Shown piece after piece: positions 1 through 8,953 of a stretch of 64,000 bases of DNA; position 1 is the stretch's first letter, and each line of letters begins with the position of its first letter. The stretch is taken from positions 39,206 to 103,205 of the forward strand of contig JAXGIW010000007.1 of assembly GCA_040770625.1 (NCBI GenBank), read 5' to 3'. Below the pieces are notes generated by a model. The model was not told where the DNA came from and searched no databases. It saw only the letters and a list, made by a program, of their open reading frames with translations. The stretch comes from 58-81 sp012729145. GTDB lineage: Bacteria > Synergistota > Synergistia > Synergistales > Thermovirgaceae. The translations under genes and the position numbers were made by a program.

Positions 1-156
1 ACCTCCCTCAAGCATCGCCGACGCCACAGCCGGATGGGCGCTGACACCCTTGGTAACACCCCAGACGCGTATGCCCTTGTCTGCACAGAGTTTGACCACT
101 GTTTCAGTGTTTTTCGATATAACTCCCGTATTGATGCAGATCTCCGGATACCTCAT
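1..156 (-). CDS. Alanine/ornithine racemase family protein, N-terminal part (runs off the window)
   Basis: An open frame of 52 codons begins at ATG 156 and continues past base 1. It reads MRYPEICINTGVIS, then LCADKGIRVWGVTKG, then HPAVASAMLEGG. This matches the start of fold-III PLP racemases (ornithine racemase/alanine racemase N-terminal domain family), in which the lysine of the VTK motif carries pyridoxal phosphate; here that is the VTKG near residue 35. A TTG two codons upstream with a G-rich stretch before it is an alternative start. The gene follows nfo on the same strand with about 50 bases between them. Only the first part of the barrel is visible, so substrate (alanine, ornithine or other) cannot be decided. 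Confidence 0.6.
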   Translation of the reverse strand, partial: MRYPEICINTGVISKNTETVVKLCADKGIRVWGVTKGVSAHPAVASAMLEGG

Positions 157-208
157 GGCCAACTGTACCGCCCCGCTTTCCTGGCTTCTATTCCACTAAC
201 ATTCTCAC

Positions 209-1051
209 TCAATGGCCCCTCATTTTTCTGAGAAGGGCAATATTCCCCTCGTCACCGGGTCCGCCCTTCGGGGTCTCGAGCAGGCACGGAGTATCCTCCC
301 ACTTTGGATCGGAAACAATGCAGGAGAAGAGCTCTGTGCCTATGAAACCTTCCCCGATATGCTGATGCCTGTCCCGCCGGCTTCCCATCTCCGTCCGGGA
401 GTCGTTGAGGTGCCAGCATCCGATCCTTCCCAGTCCGATATGCCTCTCCACGGACCTGAGAAGCCGGTCGTAGGACGAGCGCCCCCGCAGCTCGTGACCT
501 CCGGCGAAGAGGTGGCACGTATCAAGGCACACCCCGGTGCGTGAGATATCGCCCACCCTGTCAAGTATCCATGCCAGGTCCTCTATTGTCGAGCCAACGG
601 AGTGGCCCTGGCCCGACATGGTCTCCAGAAGGACCCTGGCTCTCATTCTTGGTGTCCTCTCGATGGCCCGCCTCAATCCTTCGGCCACCAGTTTTCTGCC
701 ATTGTCCAGTCCATCCCCCAGGTGAGATCCCGGGTGCAGTACCAGGTCATCGATACCCAAAGCTTCACATCGGGCGATCTCTTCCACCAGGGCCGCGATA
801 CTTTTCTCCCGGGTTTCCTTAACCGACGCCAGGTTAAGAAGATAGGACCCATGGGCGACCACCTTCCTGATGCTGCTCTTCGCCCATGCAGCCATGAACC
901 TCGTCGCGGCCGGCTCCGGTATGGGAAAGGCCCGCCACTGGAGCTGGTTCTTGGTAAAGATCTGGATGGCCTCGCAGCCCAGGGCTTCTCCTCTTTCGAT
1001 CGCTTTCCACAGACCCCCGGCAACGGAGACATGGGTACCGATCAGGGACAT
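209..1051 (-). CDS. nfo: Deoxyribonuclease IV (AP endonuclease IV)
   Basis: A 280-residue protein of the Nfo/EndoIV TIM-barrel family, which cuts 5' to abasic sites in base excision repair using three zinc ions. The N-terminus GTHVSVAGGLWKA, the central LHPGSHLGDG, the LLETMSGQG segment, CLDTCHLFAGG and WHLNDS are the usual metal-binding stretches; length is normal for the family. The start is placed at the ATG at 1051, after AAAGGGG, because homology begins exactly there although the frame stays open further upstream. It overlaps the end of the Nudix gene by 10 bases, so the two are probably translationally coupled. Family assignment is secure. Confidence 0.95.
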   Translation of the reverse strand: MSLIGTHVSVAGGLWKAIERGEALGCEAIQIFTKNQLQWRAFPIPEPAATRFMAAWAKSSIRKVVAHGSYLLNLASVKETREKSIAALVEEIARCEALGIDDLVLHPGSHLGDGLDNGRKLVAEGLRRAIERTPRMRARVLLETMSGQGHSVGSTIEDLAWILDRVGDISRTGVCLDTCHLFAGGHELRGRSSYDRLLRSVERHIGLGRIGCWHLNDSRTEMGSRRDRHQHIGEGFIGTELFSCIVSDPKWEDTPCLLETPKGGPGDEGNIALLRKMRGH

Positions 1052-1671
1052 TGGGACCCCTTTATATCCCCGTCCTTCAGGGTCCGGATAAGGTTGAGGA
1101 TTATCCAGGCCGTCGCCCCCCATATGTTCACTCCGTCGCCGATCCGGAAAACAGGGTAGCTCAGGACCTTGCCCTCCCTGGTGAAGTTCTCCATGACGGG
1201 GGCCCGTTCCAGTGCCTTCAGGGGAACCTCCAGAACGCTCTTCACTTCGTGACTGTCCGGCGACAGGTCACCCGGACCTATACCGGAGGGGATCAATCCC
1301 ACCACAGGGAATAGCGAAAAATCGCTCGAATAGGCCCTGACCTCCGGCAGTGTCCCGACTATCTCCACTCTCTCTCCGGGGATCCCCGTCTCCTCGGTGA
1401 ACTCTCTGAGAGCTGTGTCCACTGGACCCCGGTCCCTCTTCTCCATGGCACCCCCGGGAAAGGCTATCTGTCCCGGATGTCTTCTCAGAGAAACTGACCG
1501 CTCCAGCAGGAGAAGGAAGAGTTCACCATCCCTCGGGAAGACTGGGACAAGCACGGCACTCTTCCTTCCAGAACTATCTGAAAGGTCCTTCCAACCCCTG
1601 TCGATCCCTGAGGAGGGAATTTTCGAAAGAATGGACCGGAGCCTCGTGGCCCCTTCCCGATCATTTGCCAT
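1042..1671 (-). CDS. Nudix hydrolase, CoA diphosphatase-like
   Basis: A 209-residue Nudix hydrolase. The Nudix box reads GGAMEKRD...ALREFTEETGI, fitting GX5EX7REUXEEXGU. It is preceded by LLERSVSLRRHPGQIAFPGG, which resembles the extra signature of coenzyme A pyrophosphatases (NudL/YeaB group), so CoA or a related nucleotide diphosphate is the likely substrate; this is inferred from the motif only. The start at 1671 (MANDREG) is chosen because it sits 11 bases inside the end of pyk. Overlaps on both sides place it in the pyk-nudix-nfo operon. Confidence 0.85.
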   Translation of the reverse strand: MANDREGATRLRSILSKIPSSGIDRGWKDLSDSSGRKSAVLVPVFPRDGELFLLLLERSVSLRRHPGQIAFPGGAMEKRDRGPVDTALREFTEETGIPGERVEIVGTLPEVRAYSSDFSLFPVVGLIPSGIGPGDLSPDSHEVKSVLEVPLKALERAPVMENFTREGKVLSYPVFRIGDGVNIWGATAWIILNLIRTLKDGDIKGSQCP

Positions 1672-3430
1672 CGGAATGGAGCCTGACCATCCCCCGTAGC
1701 ACCACCCCGCGCCTCCCGTCAACGGTCACGATCATGCCATCGTCCAGAACGGAGATCGCATCGGCGGCGGAAACAATGCAGGGGATCCGGAGTTCAAGAC
1801 ATACGATCGGGGCATGACTCGTCAGGCCGCCTTCCTCGCATATGACGGCAGAGGCCTTCCTCATGGCCGGCACGTAATCCTTGTCGGTTTGCCTCGTTAC
1901 CAGTATGGCCCCGTCCTTCATCTTGCGATCGGCCTCAGCGGCCGAAAGAGCCTTCACGACTTCGCCCGAGGCATCCCTCTTGAGAAGCGAGAGCCCCTTG
2001 AGGAGTATCTTCGCCACTGTAAGGACCTGTATCGAGTTCGTGGTCCCTGGACTTCCTATGGGGTAGCCCGCCGTGGCAACCACCATGTCCCCCTCCCTGA
2101 GAAGGGATCCCTTCCGGGCTATCTCGATGGCCGACGTAAGGGCTGTCTCCAGGTCCTTCTCCCTTGGGACAAGGAGGGGTTCTACACCCCAGACCAGGGT
2201 CAGGTACCTCAATGTCTCCTGGTGGGGTGTTGCCCCAATTATGGGGGCTCCTGGCCTGTATTTGCTGACCATCTGGGCCGTAACCCCGCTCTGGGTCAGA
2301 GAGAGGACAGCCTGGGACTTCATCTGGTCGGAGATCATTCCCGCGGCCTTGCTGACTGCGTCGGGTATCCCCGGAGCTCCGGTCTGGAGCGGGATAGCCC
2401 TTCTCCAGGGAGACTCCCCCTCCTCGGTTTTCCTGATGATCCTTGACATGGTCTCCACCGACAGCACAGGATGAGCGCCATTGGCCGTCTCGCCAGAGAG
2501 CATGAGGGCATCCGCTCCGTCAAGAACAGCATTGGCAACATCGCTTGCTTCGGCCCTGGTGGCCCTCACGTTCCTTATCATCGAATCCAGCATCTGGGTA
2601 GCGACAATGACGGGCTTTCCGTGGAGGCGGCACCTGTCGATGATCATCTTCTGCACCAGGGGGACTTCCTCCAGGGGTATCTCCACCCCCAGATCGCCCC
2701 TGGCCACCATCATGCCGTCCACTACCTCGATTATCTCCTCTATGTTATCCACTGCCTCGCGGGTCTCGATCTTTGCGATTATCCTCAGGTTGCCCCCTAT
2801 CTCCTCGAGCACCCGGCGGACCTCCATGATGTCGGACCTGTCGCGGACAAAGGAGAGGGCTATCAGGTCCATCTTCTTCTCCAGGGCCCAACGGACGTCA
2901 TCGACATCACGGGGAGTTAGGATGGGGAGCGAAATCTTCGCTCCAGGTACGGAGATTCCCTTCCTTTCGCCCAGTTCACCGCCGACGTTGACTCGGCAGA
3001 TGATGTCCTTCCCTGCAACTTTTTCGACAGTGAGGTGAAGGGTGCCGTCGTCTATGAAGAGGGCCTGCCCCCGGGCGACCTCACCGGACAGACCCGGGTG
3101 GCTTATCCAGACCCTGGATGCGTCCCCCTCCTCGACAGGTTCTGAGGTAAGGATAATGGTCTTGCCGCTCTCGATCACGACCGGCATACGTCCCCTGAGG
3201 GTCCCGGTCCTGATCTCGGGTCCCTTGGTGTCTATCATGGTCCCTATCGGCCTGTCCAGCTCCTTCTCCAGCCTCCTGACCCTGTCAAGGTGCTTTTCAT
3301 GGGTATGGTGATCCCCGTGACTAAAGTTCAGGCGGGCTACATCCATGCCCGCCTGAACCATCCTTTTCAGAATCTCGTATTCTTCGCAGGCCGGCCCAAG
3401 GGTACAGACGATCTTAGCTCGTTTCTTCAT
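1661..3430 (-). CDS. pyk: Pyruvate kinase with C-terminal PEP-utilising-type domain
   Basis: A 589-residue pyruvate kinase (phosphoenolpyruvate + ADP to pyruvate + ATP). Residues 1-345 hold the barrel and B domain (KRAKIVCTLGPA, DTKGPEIRTG, IAKIETREAV, MVARGDLGVEIP, VIVATQMLDSM), followed by the regulatory C domain. The last ~100 residues are an extra swivelling phosphohistidine-like domain (AVICEEGGLTSHAPIVCLEL) as in PEP synthase, known from Geobacillus-type pyruvate kinases. The histidine in GGLTSHAP is kept. The start overlaps the end of mtrB by 17 bases. About 110 residues longer than a standard kinase because of the extra domain. Confidence 0.95.
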   Translation of the reverse strand: MKKRAKIVCTLGPACEEYEILKRMVQAGMDVARLNFSHGDHHTHEKHLDRVRRLEKELDRPIGTMIDTKGPEIRTGTLRGRMPVVIESGKTIILTSEPVEEGDASRVWISHPGLSGEVARGQALFIDDGTLHLTVEKVAGKDIICRVNVGGELGERKGISVPGAKISLPILTPRDVDDVRWALEKKMDLIALSFVRDRSDIMEVRRVLEEIGGNLRIIAKIETREAVDNIEEIIEVVDGMMVARGDLGVEIPLEEVPLVQKMIIDRCRLHGKPVIVATQMLDSMIRNVRATRAEASDVANAVLDGADALMLSGETANGAHPVLSVETMSRIIRKTEEGESPWRRAIPLQTGAPGIPDAVSKAAGMISDQMKSQAVLSLTQSGVTAQMVSKYRPGAPIIGATPHQETLRYLTLVWGVEPLLVPREKDLETALTSAIEIARKGSLLREGDMVVATAGYPIGSPGTTNSIQVLTVAKILLKGLSLLKRDASGEVVKALSAAEADRKMKDGAILVTRQTDKDYVPAMRKASAVICEEGGLTSHAPIVCLELRIPCIVSAADAISVLDDGMIVTVDGRRGVVLRGMVRLHSDGK

Positions 3431-3674
3431 TCCTTTTCCCGCTTTCGACAGCCCCGTGGGCTGTAAGAATTAGGGCCTTTCCCCTGATCTTCATGGCTGA
3501 GGTGAACTCAGTGAACTGGGCTATCCAGACCTCACCGGCATCAAGCTTCTCCGAGTGGGCGAACTTCGTCTCCTGACCTCTCGTCATACCTATCACCGAG
3601 ACCCCGTTCTCCAGAGCCTTAACGACAATGAAATCAGAAAGGACCGAAGGCTTACCGTTATTCTCCACGCGCAT
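3414..3674 (-). CDS. mtrB: trp RNA-binding attenuation protein (TRAP)
   Basis: An 86-residue homologue of Bacillus TRAP, an 11-mer ring that binds tryptophan and wraps RNA with spaced GAG/UAG triplets. Against the B. subtilis protein, with a constant offset of 6, the RNA-contacting KKR set is kept (K43, K62, R64 for K37, K56, R58), as are the tryptophan-pocket residues T31, G33, T36, Q53, T55 and S59. It should therefore bind both tryptophan and RNA; this is an inference from residue identity. A strong GGAGG precedes ATG 3674. It lies between dnaE (47 bases upstream) and pyk (17-base overlap); no trp gene or anti-TRAP is in the window. Confidence 0.93.
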   Translation of the reverse strand: MRVENNGKPSVLSDFIVVKALENGVSVIGMTRGQETKFAHSEKLDAGEVWIAQFTEFTSAMKIRGKALILTAHGAVESGKRNEETS

Positions 3675-3721
3675 TTCCTCTCCTCCTCAGCGCCCTTGAC
3701 AAAGGGGCTACCTACCCTATT

Positions 3722-6700
3722 TTATACCACCTCGATACCTCCGCCGGAAATCTCCATTATCTTTGCGGAAAGATCTTGGGAGGGTTCAACGTTAAGGTCC
3801 CTGGCCCTCAGTATCGCTTTTTTCCCTCCAACAGCTACTTCCAGGAGCACGCTGGCATCCCCTGGGTGCCCCTTGAGCTCCCGGTACACTTCTCTAAGCC
3901 TACCGTTAAGGGCCGGACCGTCGGGAAGGATCCTGAGCCGGAGCCACCTTCTGGCGTTGCCCTTCAGCTCCTCGACGGTCATTATCTTTTCTGCGATCAG
4001 CGACAGTCCTTCCCTTGTCCTGGGTGCCCCTTTGACAATGACAAGCTTTCCCTTCTCCGGAAGTGTTATGCCCGACCAGGTCCTCGGGAAACAGACCACC
4101 TCTATCTTCCCTGAAGAGTCCTCGATCTCCAGGATGCCCATGCGGTCACCCTTCCTGGTGAACTTCTCCTGGATCCCCACCAGTATCCCGGCCACAACGG
4201 CAGGGCAGTTCTCAGCCTTCCAGCATGCCAGGTCCGGAATGGAACAGGTGCTGTATGGCTGAACTTCCTTCTCGTACTGATCGAAGGGGTGTCCCGAAAT
4301 ATAGAGACCGGTGGCCTCCTTCTCCATCTCCATCCTGGTATGGAGGTCGTAGTCCTCCACCTCCAGCAGGACCGGGCCCTCCTCCTCGGCAAGGTCTTCA
4401 AGGCCCAGCAACTGCTGGCTGCGGCAGTCCGATGCCCTTCTCTGGGCAAGTTCGAACATCCCCGGGAGGGACTCCATGAGCTGACGCCTGTTGGAGGTTA
4501 TGGAATCGAAGGCACCCGCCCTTACAAGGTTCTCCATGACTGCTCTTCCTACGACCCTGGTGTCGACACGGTTTATGAAATCCCAGAGAGACAGGAAGGG
4601 CCCCTTCTCCCTTACCCCGATAATATGGACCACCGTCGGATCCCCCAGCTTCGAGACTGCGCTCATACCGAACAGGATCACGTCCCCGTCAACGCTGAAG
4701 TTGGCCTCGGACCTGTTGACGTCGGGAGGCAGTACCTTTATTCCGGAGTTCCTTACAGCCCTTATGTGTCCTGCCAGGGTATCCAGTTTGGAGTGAATGT
4801 GGCTGGAGAGGAAGGCCGCATAGAATTCGCTGGGGAAATGGGCCTTCAGGAAGGCCGTCTGGTAAGTGATCATCGCATAGGCAGCGCTGTGGGATTTATT
4901 GAAACCGTAGCCGGCGAACTCCTGGACCAGGTCGAAGATATGCTCCGCGTCGGAGTGACTGACCCCGCTACCAACGCACCCCTCCACGAACTGCTTCCTC
5001 TGGGTCTCCATGACATCGGCCTTCTTCTTGCCCATGGCCCTGCGGAGGAGGTCGGCCTCACCGAGAGTGTATCCAGCAAGCCTCGCCGCGCACTCCATGA
5101 CCTGCTCCTGGTAGAGGATCATGCCGTAGGTCTCCTTAAGGACATCCTTCAGCTTTTCGTGGAGCCAGGATATATCCCTTCTCCCATGCTTGCAGTCTAT
5201 GTACTGCTCCACCATTCCGCTGCCAAGGGGACCGGGCCGGTAGAGAGCAAGCACGGCTATCAGATCCTCGAAACAGTCAGGGCGAAGCTGTTTAAGGAGT
5301 TGCCTCATGCCTGAGGATTCCAGCTGGAAGACCCCCAGCGTGTCGGCACGGCAGAGCATGTCGAAGGCAGGCTGGTCGTCGGGGGGGATCGAGTAAACAT
5401 CCGGGGCCTTCTTGCCGTTGCGGGTGATGTTCGACAGGGTCTCCTCGATCATTGACAGGGTCCTGAGACCCAGAAAATCCATCTTTACAAGACCGAGCTT
5501 CTCCAGGGGCTCCATGGAGTACTGGGTCACTATCTGAGCCTCGCCTATCCTTCGAACAGGAACAACTTCCGTGAGCGGCTCCGGGGTGATCACTATTCCT
5601 GCTGCATGCTGGGAGCAGTGTCTCGCGAGCCCCTCTATCCTTGACGCGTAATCGAGCAGTTTGCCCACCGAAGGATCTTCCTTCTTTGCCTGCTTCAGGT
5701 CAGGTGACTGCTCCACGGCCTCCTCGATGGAGACCGCTCCTGAGGGAACAAGCTTGGCGATCCTGTCCACGTCGGGGTACTTCATGTCCAGGGCCCTTCC
5801 TACATCCCGGATGGCAGCCCTGCTCTTCATCCGGTCAAAGGTTATTATCTGCGCCACGTGGGATCGTCCGTACTTCTCCACAATGATCTCAAGGACGCGG
5901 TCCCGCCCCCTGTCCGATATGTCCGTGTCTATATCGGGCATGCTTATCCTCTCCGGATTGAGGAACCTTTCAAAGAGCAGGCCGTACCTTAGGGGGTCGA
6001 TCTCAGTGATCCTGAGAGAGAAGGCCACCAGGGAACCCGCAGCAGAACCTCTCCCCGGGCCGACGGGGATCGACTCCTCCTTTGCGGAGTGGATGATGTC
6101 GGAGACGATCAGGAAGTAACCGGCGAACCCCATCTGGTTGATCACGTTCAGTTCATAGTCCAGCCTCTCGAGATACTCCCTGGGGACAGACAGCTCGCCG
6201 AAACGGGCCTTTAGCCCCTCATGGGACCTTATATGGAGCTCCTCCTCGAGGGTTGTCCCCTTTCGGACCTCAACCCTGGGCAGTCTGTAGGCCCCGAAGG
6301 TGAAGTCCACGTTGCACCGTTCCGCTATTGCCACGGTGTTCTCCAGTGCCTGTGGGACATCTTTGCCAAAGAGGGACCACATCTCCTCCGGTGAGCGCAA
6401 ATAGAAATCGTCGGCCCCGAAACGGTACCTGTTAGGGGTGTTCACTGTAGAGTTCGTCTGGACACAGAGCAGAACGTCGTGCCAGGAGGCATCCCCGGCC
6501 TCCAGGTAGTGGGCGTCGTTGGTCGCTATCAGGGGGATGCCCGTCCGGGAGGACATCTTTATCAGGGCCCTGTTCGCTGCCGCCTGTTCGGGGATCCCGT
6601 TGTGCATTATCTCGAGGAAGAAGTTGTCCTCGCCGAAGATGTCACGGTACAGCATGGCCCTCTGGAGAGCTTCATCTTCCGCCCCTTCAAGGATGAGGCT

Positions 6701-7129
6701 GGGTATCTCTCCGGCAAGACAGGCCGAACTCGCTATAAGGCCGCCTGAATAACGGGAGAGAAGATCGTGATCGACCCGGGGGCGGTAGTAGAATCCGTCT
6801 GTGTTGGCGATGGAGACGAGCTTGACCAGGTTCTGGTAACCCTCCTGGTTCTCTGCCAGGACCAAAAGATGGTAGTTCCTTCCCATGCGGTCCTTTAAGG
6901 TGTGCCCCCTGGGATCCACGTAGAGTTCGCACCCTATGACGGGTTTGACCCCCTCCTCTCGGCAGGCCGAATAAAACTCGATGGCACCGTACAGAGCTCC
7001 GTGGTCGGTTATAGATACGGCTGGACAGCCCCACTGTGCGGAGCGCCTTGCCAGGTCGCAGCACCTGATCGCTCCGTCCAGAAGGCTGTATTCGCTATGG
7101 ACATGAAGATGGACAAAGGGTCTGTTCAC
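3722..7129 (-). CDS. dnaE: DNA polymerase III alpha subunit
   Basis: An 1135-residue replicative polymerase of the DnaE1 type. The N-terminal PHP domain begins FVHLHVHSEYSLLDGA and includes SITDHGALYGA. The polymerase core carries PVGPGRGSAAGSLVAF and the PDIDTD catalytic aspartates near residue 400. The fingers/tau-binding region follows, and the C-terminus has an OB fold (VVAGILVGIQEKFTRKGDRM). Start codon is GTG at 7129, sharing one base with the dnaX stop codon (TAGTG), so translation of the two is coupled. The order dnaX-dnaE-mtrB-pyk on one strand suggests one transcript. Confidence 0.97.
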   Translation of the reverse strand: MNRPFVHLHVHSEYSLLDGAIRCCDLARRSAQWGCPAVSITDHGALYGAIEFYSACREEGVKPVIGCELYVDPRGHTLKDRMGRNYHLLVLAENQEGYQNLVKLVSIANTDGFYYRPRVDHDLLSRYSGGLIASSACLAGEIPSLILEGAEDEALQRAMLYRDIFGEDNFFLEIMHNGIPEQAAANRALIKMSSRTGIPLIATNDAHYLEAGDASWHDVLLCVQTNSTVNTPNRYRFGADDFYLRSPEEMWSLFGKDVPQALENTVAIAERCNVDFTFGAYRLPRVEVRKGTTLEEELHIRSHEGLKARFGELSVPREYLERLDYELNVINQMGFAGYFLIVSDIIHSAKEESIPVGPGRGSAAGSLVAFSLRITEIDPLRYGLLFERFLNPERISMPDIDTDISDRGRDRVLEIIVEKYGRSHVAQIITFDRMKSRAAIRDVGRALDMKYPDVDRIAKLVPSGAVSIEEAVEQSPDLKQAKKEDPSVGKLLDYASRIEGLARHCSQHAAGIVITPEPLTEVVPVRRIGEAQIVTQYSMEPLEKLGLVKMDFLGLRTLSMIEETLSNITRNGKKAPDVYSIPPDDQPAFDMLCRADTLGVFQLESSGMRQLLKQLRPDCFEDLIAVLALYRPGPLGSGMVEQYIDCKHGRRDISWLHEKLKDVLKETYGMILYQEQVMECAARLAGYTLGEADLLRRAMGKKKADVMETQRKQFVEGCVGSGVSHSDAEHIFDLVQEFAGYGFNKSHSAAYAMITYQTAFLKAHFPSEFYAAFLSSHIHSKLDTLAGHIRAVRNSGIKVLPPDVNRSEANFSVDGDVILFGMSAVSKLGDPTVVHIIGVREKGPFLSLWDFINRVDTRVVGRAVMENLVRAGAFDSITSNRRQLMESLPGMFELAQRRASDCRSQQLLGLEDLAEEEGPVLLEVEDYDLHTRMEMEKEATGLYISGHPFDQYEKEVQPYSTCSIPDLACWKAENCPAVVAGILVGIQEKFTRKGDRMGILEIEDSSGKIEVVCFPRTWSGITLPEKGKLVIVKGAPRTREGLSLIAEKIMTVEELKGNARRWLRLRILPDGPALNGRLREVYRELKGHPGDASVLLEVAVGGKKAILRARDLNVEPSQDLSAKIMEISGGGIEVV

Positions 7130-8916
7130 TATTCTGCTACTGCTCCTTCCGGGTTGTCTGGTTCATCGGGGTTCTCTTCCTTCAGCACGAGCAGGTCGGC
7201 ATTGAATAACTTCTGGATCTCCAGGAAGCACTCCTGCCTTTGTTCTCCGTCCTCGGTCTCGATATGGTTTGCCCGCACCCTCACCGAGGGGGGCGACTTT
7301 TCGGAAGGGACATCTCCGGAGGAAGAGAAGGTGTTAGGGCTGCCATCCTGCTCTCCCGGCTGGACAGCATTTCCAGCGGAAAAATTATCTTCAACCTGGA
7401 CCGACCTATCCCCGCAGACCAGCTTCATCTGCACCCCTGGGAAACGGTCTAGCCTTATGGAGTCAAGGTAGGCGATGCTTCTCGGTGAGGAAGCTATCTC
7501 GAAGGAGAACTGCCGGTCCTCCGGGAACAGGATGACCAGCGAGTCCCCGTCCCTTTCTGACCTTGTGGGGACACAGGCACAGTAGAGCGGCAGGTTGTCA
7601 GATGCCATGGCGTCGACACACTCATCCCAGTTACCACCGGACGACACGTCAGATGCCGGGGGAGACCCTTGCAGGACCTCTTCTTTGTCGGGAGAATGGA
7701 TCTCGTGCTCTTTCTGTTCAGGTTTCTGTTCAGGTTTCTGTTCGATCTTATGGCTACGCCCCTTCCCGGGGGTAGCTCCATCTTCCATTTCGAATGCCGC
7801 TTCCTTCCGAACCCTCTCTTCCGTCTTCGCCGGCGAGAGCACGAAAAGCCCCAAAACCATGCCCAGGACCACCTCGGCCTTCAGTCCGTAACGGGCCCTT
7901 GGAAGTGTGGCAGAACAGAAGTTGAGGACCTTCCAGAGCTCGGGTTCTCTCCAGTGCCCCGATTCTTCCCGGATGAAGGTTCTCTCATCTTCGCTCAGGG
8001 GAAGTGAGCTGATCCCATCCTCGCCCCAGAGAACAGTCACGAGGATGTCCCTGAAAAGAAGGAACAGGCCCTCAAGTAACCGTTCAGCCGTAAGTCCCCG
8101 TTGAAGAAGCTCCGAGAAACCCCTGAACACCTCGGCGCTCCCGTCCCTCATGGCAGGGATCAGTCTCTCCAGGTCGCTCCTTCCTCCGCCGCCGAGAATG
8201 CCCCGGATATCCTCGAGAGACACAGCCGGAAGACCTGACGTTACTGCCTGTTCCAGCAGGGAGAGAGCATCCCTCAGTGATCCGTCCGACTCCCGGGCCA
8301 TCTCCCAGAGGGCATCCTGCTCGATCACGGCTCCCTCAAGGGCTGAGACCTTCTCCATGCACTCGACGATGGCAGGCACGGGAATGCGATGGAAGGGGAT
8401 GTGCTGGCACCTGGAGCGGATCGTCGCAGGGACCTTGTGCGGCTCTGTCGTTGCAAGAATGAAGACTACCGTCTGGGGAGGCTCTTCCAGGGTCTTCAGA
8501 AGGGCGTTGAAAGCAGGGTCGGTGAGCATGTGCACCTCGTCGATGATATAGACCTTGTACATCCCTGAAAAAGGCGAGAGGGAGATATGTTCCTTGAGTT
8601 CCCTTATCTCGTCGATGCCCCTGTTGGATGCCCCGTCTATTTCGATAACGTCCAGGTTGTCCCCCGATGCAATGGAGATACATTGGGGGCATTTTGCGCA
8701 TGGTTCCCCATCCTCCCTTCGGTTGGGACAATTCAGGGCCTTGGCAACTATCCTGGCAAGGGTGGTCTTACCACACCCTCTTGGTCCGGAAAAGAGATAG
8801 GCGTGGCTGTTTTTCCCACCGGCTATCTCCCTTCGAAGCAGGCTTACAGCCGCATCCTGGGCTACTACCTCTGAGAAAACCCCCGGCCTGTGCCGTCGGT
8901 AAAGGGAAAGGTGCAT
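7129..8916 (-). CDS. dnaX: DNA polymerase III subunit gamma/tau
   Basis: A 595-residue AAA+ clamp-loader ATPase. Walker A is GPRGCGKTT near residue 45, the zinc module is made by cysteines around CPNRREDGEPCAKCPQC, Walker B is VYIIDEVHML, and the sensor region reads LATTEPHKVPATIRSRCQHIPF. The tail past residue ~370 is a low-complexity linker with a three-fold QKPE/QKE repeat (12-bp DNA repeat near 7717-7745) and then a tau-type C-terminal domain. No clear slippery frameshift signal was recognised. It is directly upstream of dnaE, which it would tether in the holoenzyme. Confidence 0.96.
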   Translation of the reverse strand: MHLSLYRRHRPGVFSEVVAQDAAVSLLRREIAGGKNSHAYLFSGPRGCGKTTLARIVAKALNCPNRREDGEPCAKCPQCISIASGDNLDVIEIDGASNRGIDEIRELKEHISLSPFSGMYKVYIIDEVHMLTDPAFNALLKTLEEPPQTVVFILATTEPHKVPATIRSRCQHIPFHRIPVPAIVECMEKVSALEGAVIEQDALWEMARESDGSLRDALSLLEQAVTSGLPAVSLEDIRGILGGGGRSDLERLIPAMRDGSAEVFRGFSELLQRGLTAERLLEGLFLLFRDILVTVLWGEDGISSLPLSEDERTFIREESGHWREPELWKVLNFCSATLPRARYGLKAEVVLGMVLGLFVLSPAKTEERVRKEAAFEMEDGATPGKGRSHKIEQKPEQKPEQKEHEIHSPDKEEVLQGSPPASDVSSGGNWDECVDAMASDNLPLYCACVPTRSERDGDSLVILFPEDRQFSFEIASSPRSIAYLDSIRLDRFPGVQMKLVCGDRSVQVEDNFSAGNAVQPGEQDGSPNTFSSSGDVPSEKSPPSVRVRANHIETEDGEQRQECFLEIQKLFNADLLVLKEENPDEPDNPEGAVAE

Positions 8917-8953
8917 CTCATCGCCTCCTGTGGAACGCTTTCATTCAGGGTAC

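Noticed and set aside
3675..3721. TRAP binding site in the mtrB leader
   Set aside because: GAG triplets are present (GAGGAGGAGAGG) but they overlap the ribosome site without the 2-3 base spacing TRAP needs and are too few.
4289..5314. Long plus-strand open frame (341 codons) inside dnaE
   Set aside because: It lies antisense to a well-conserved dnaE core, shows no recognisable domains and follows the codon periodicity of dnaE.
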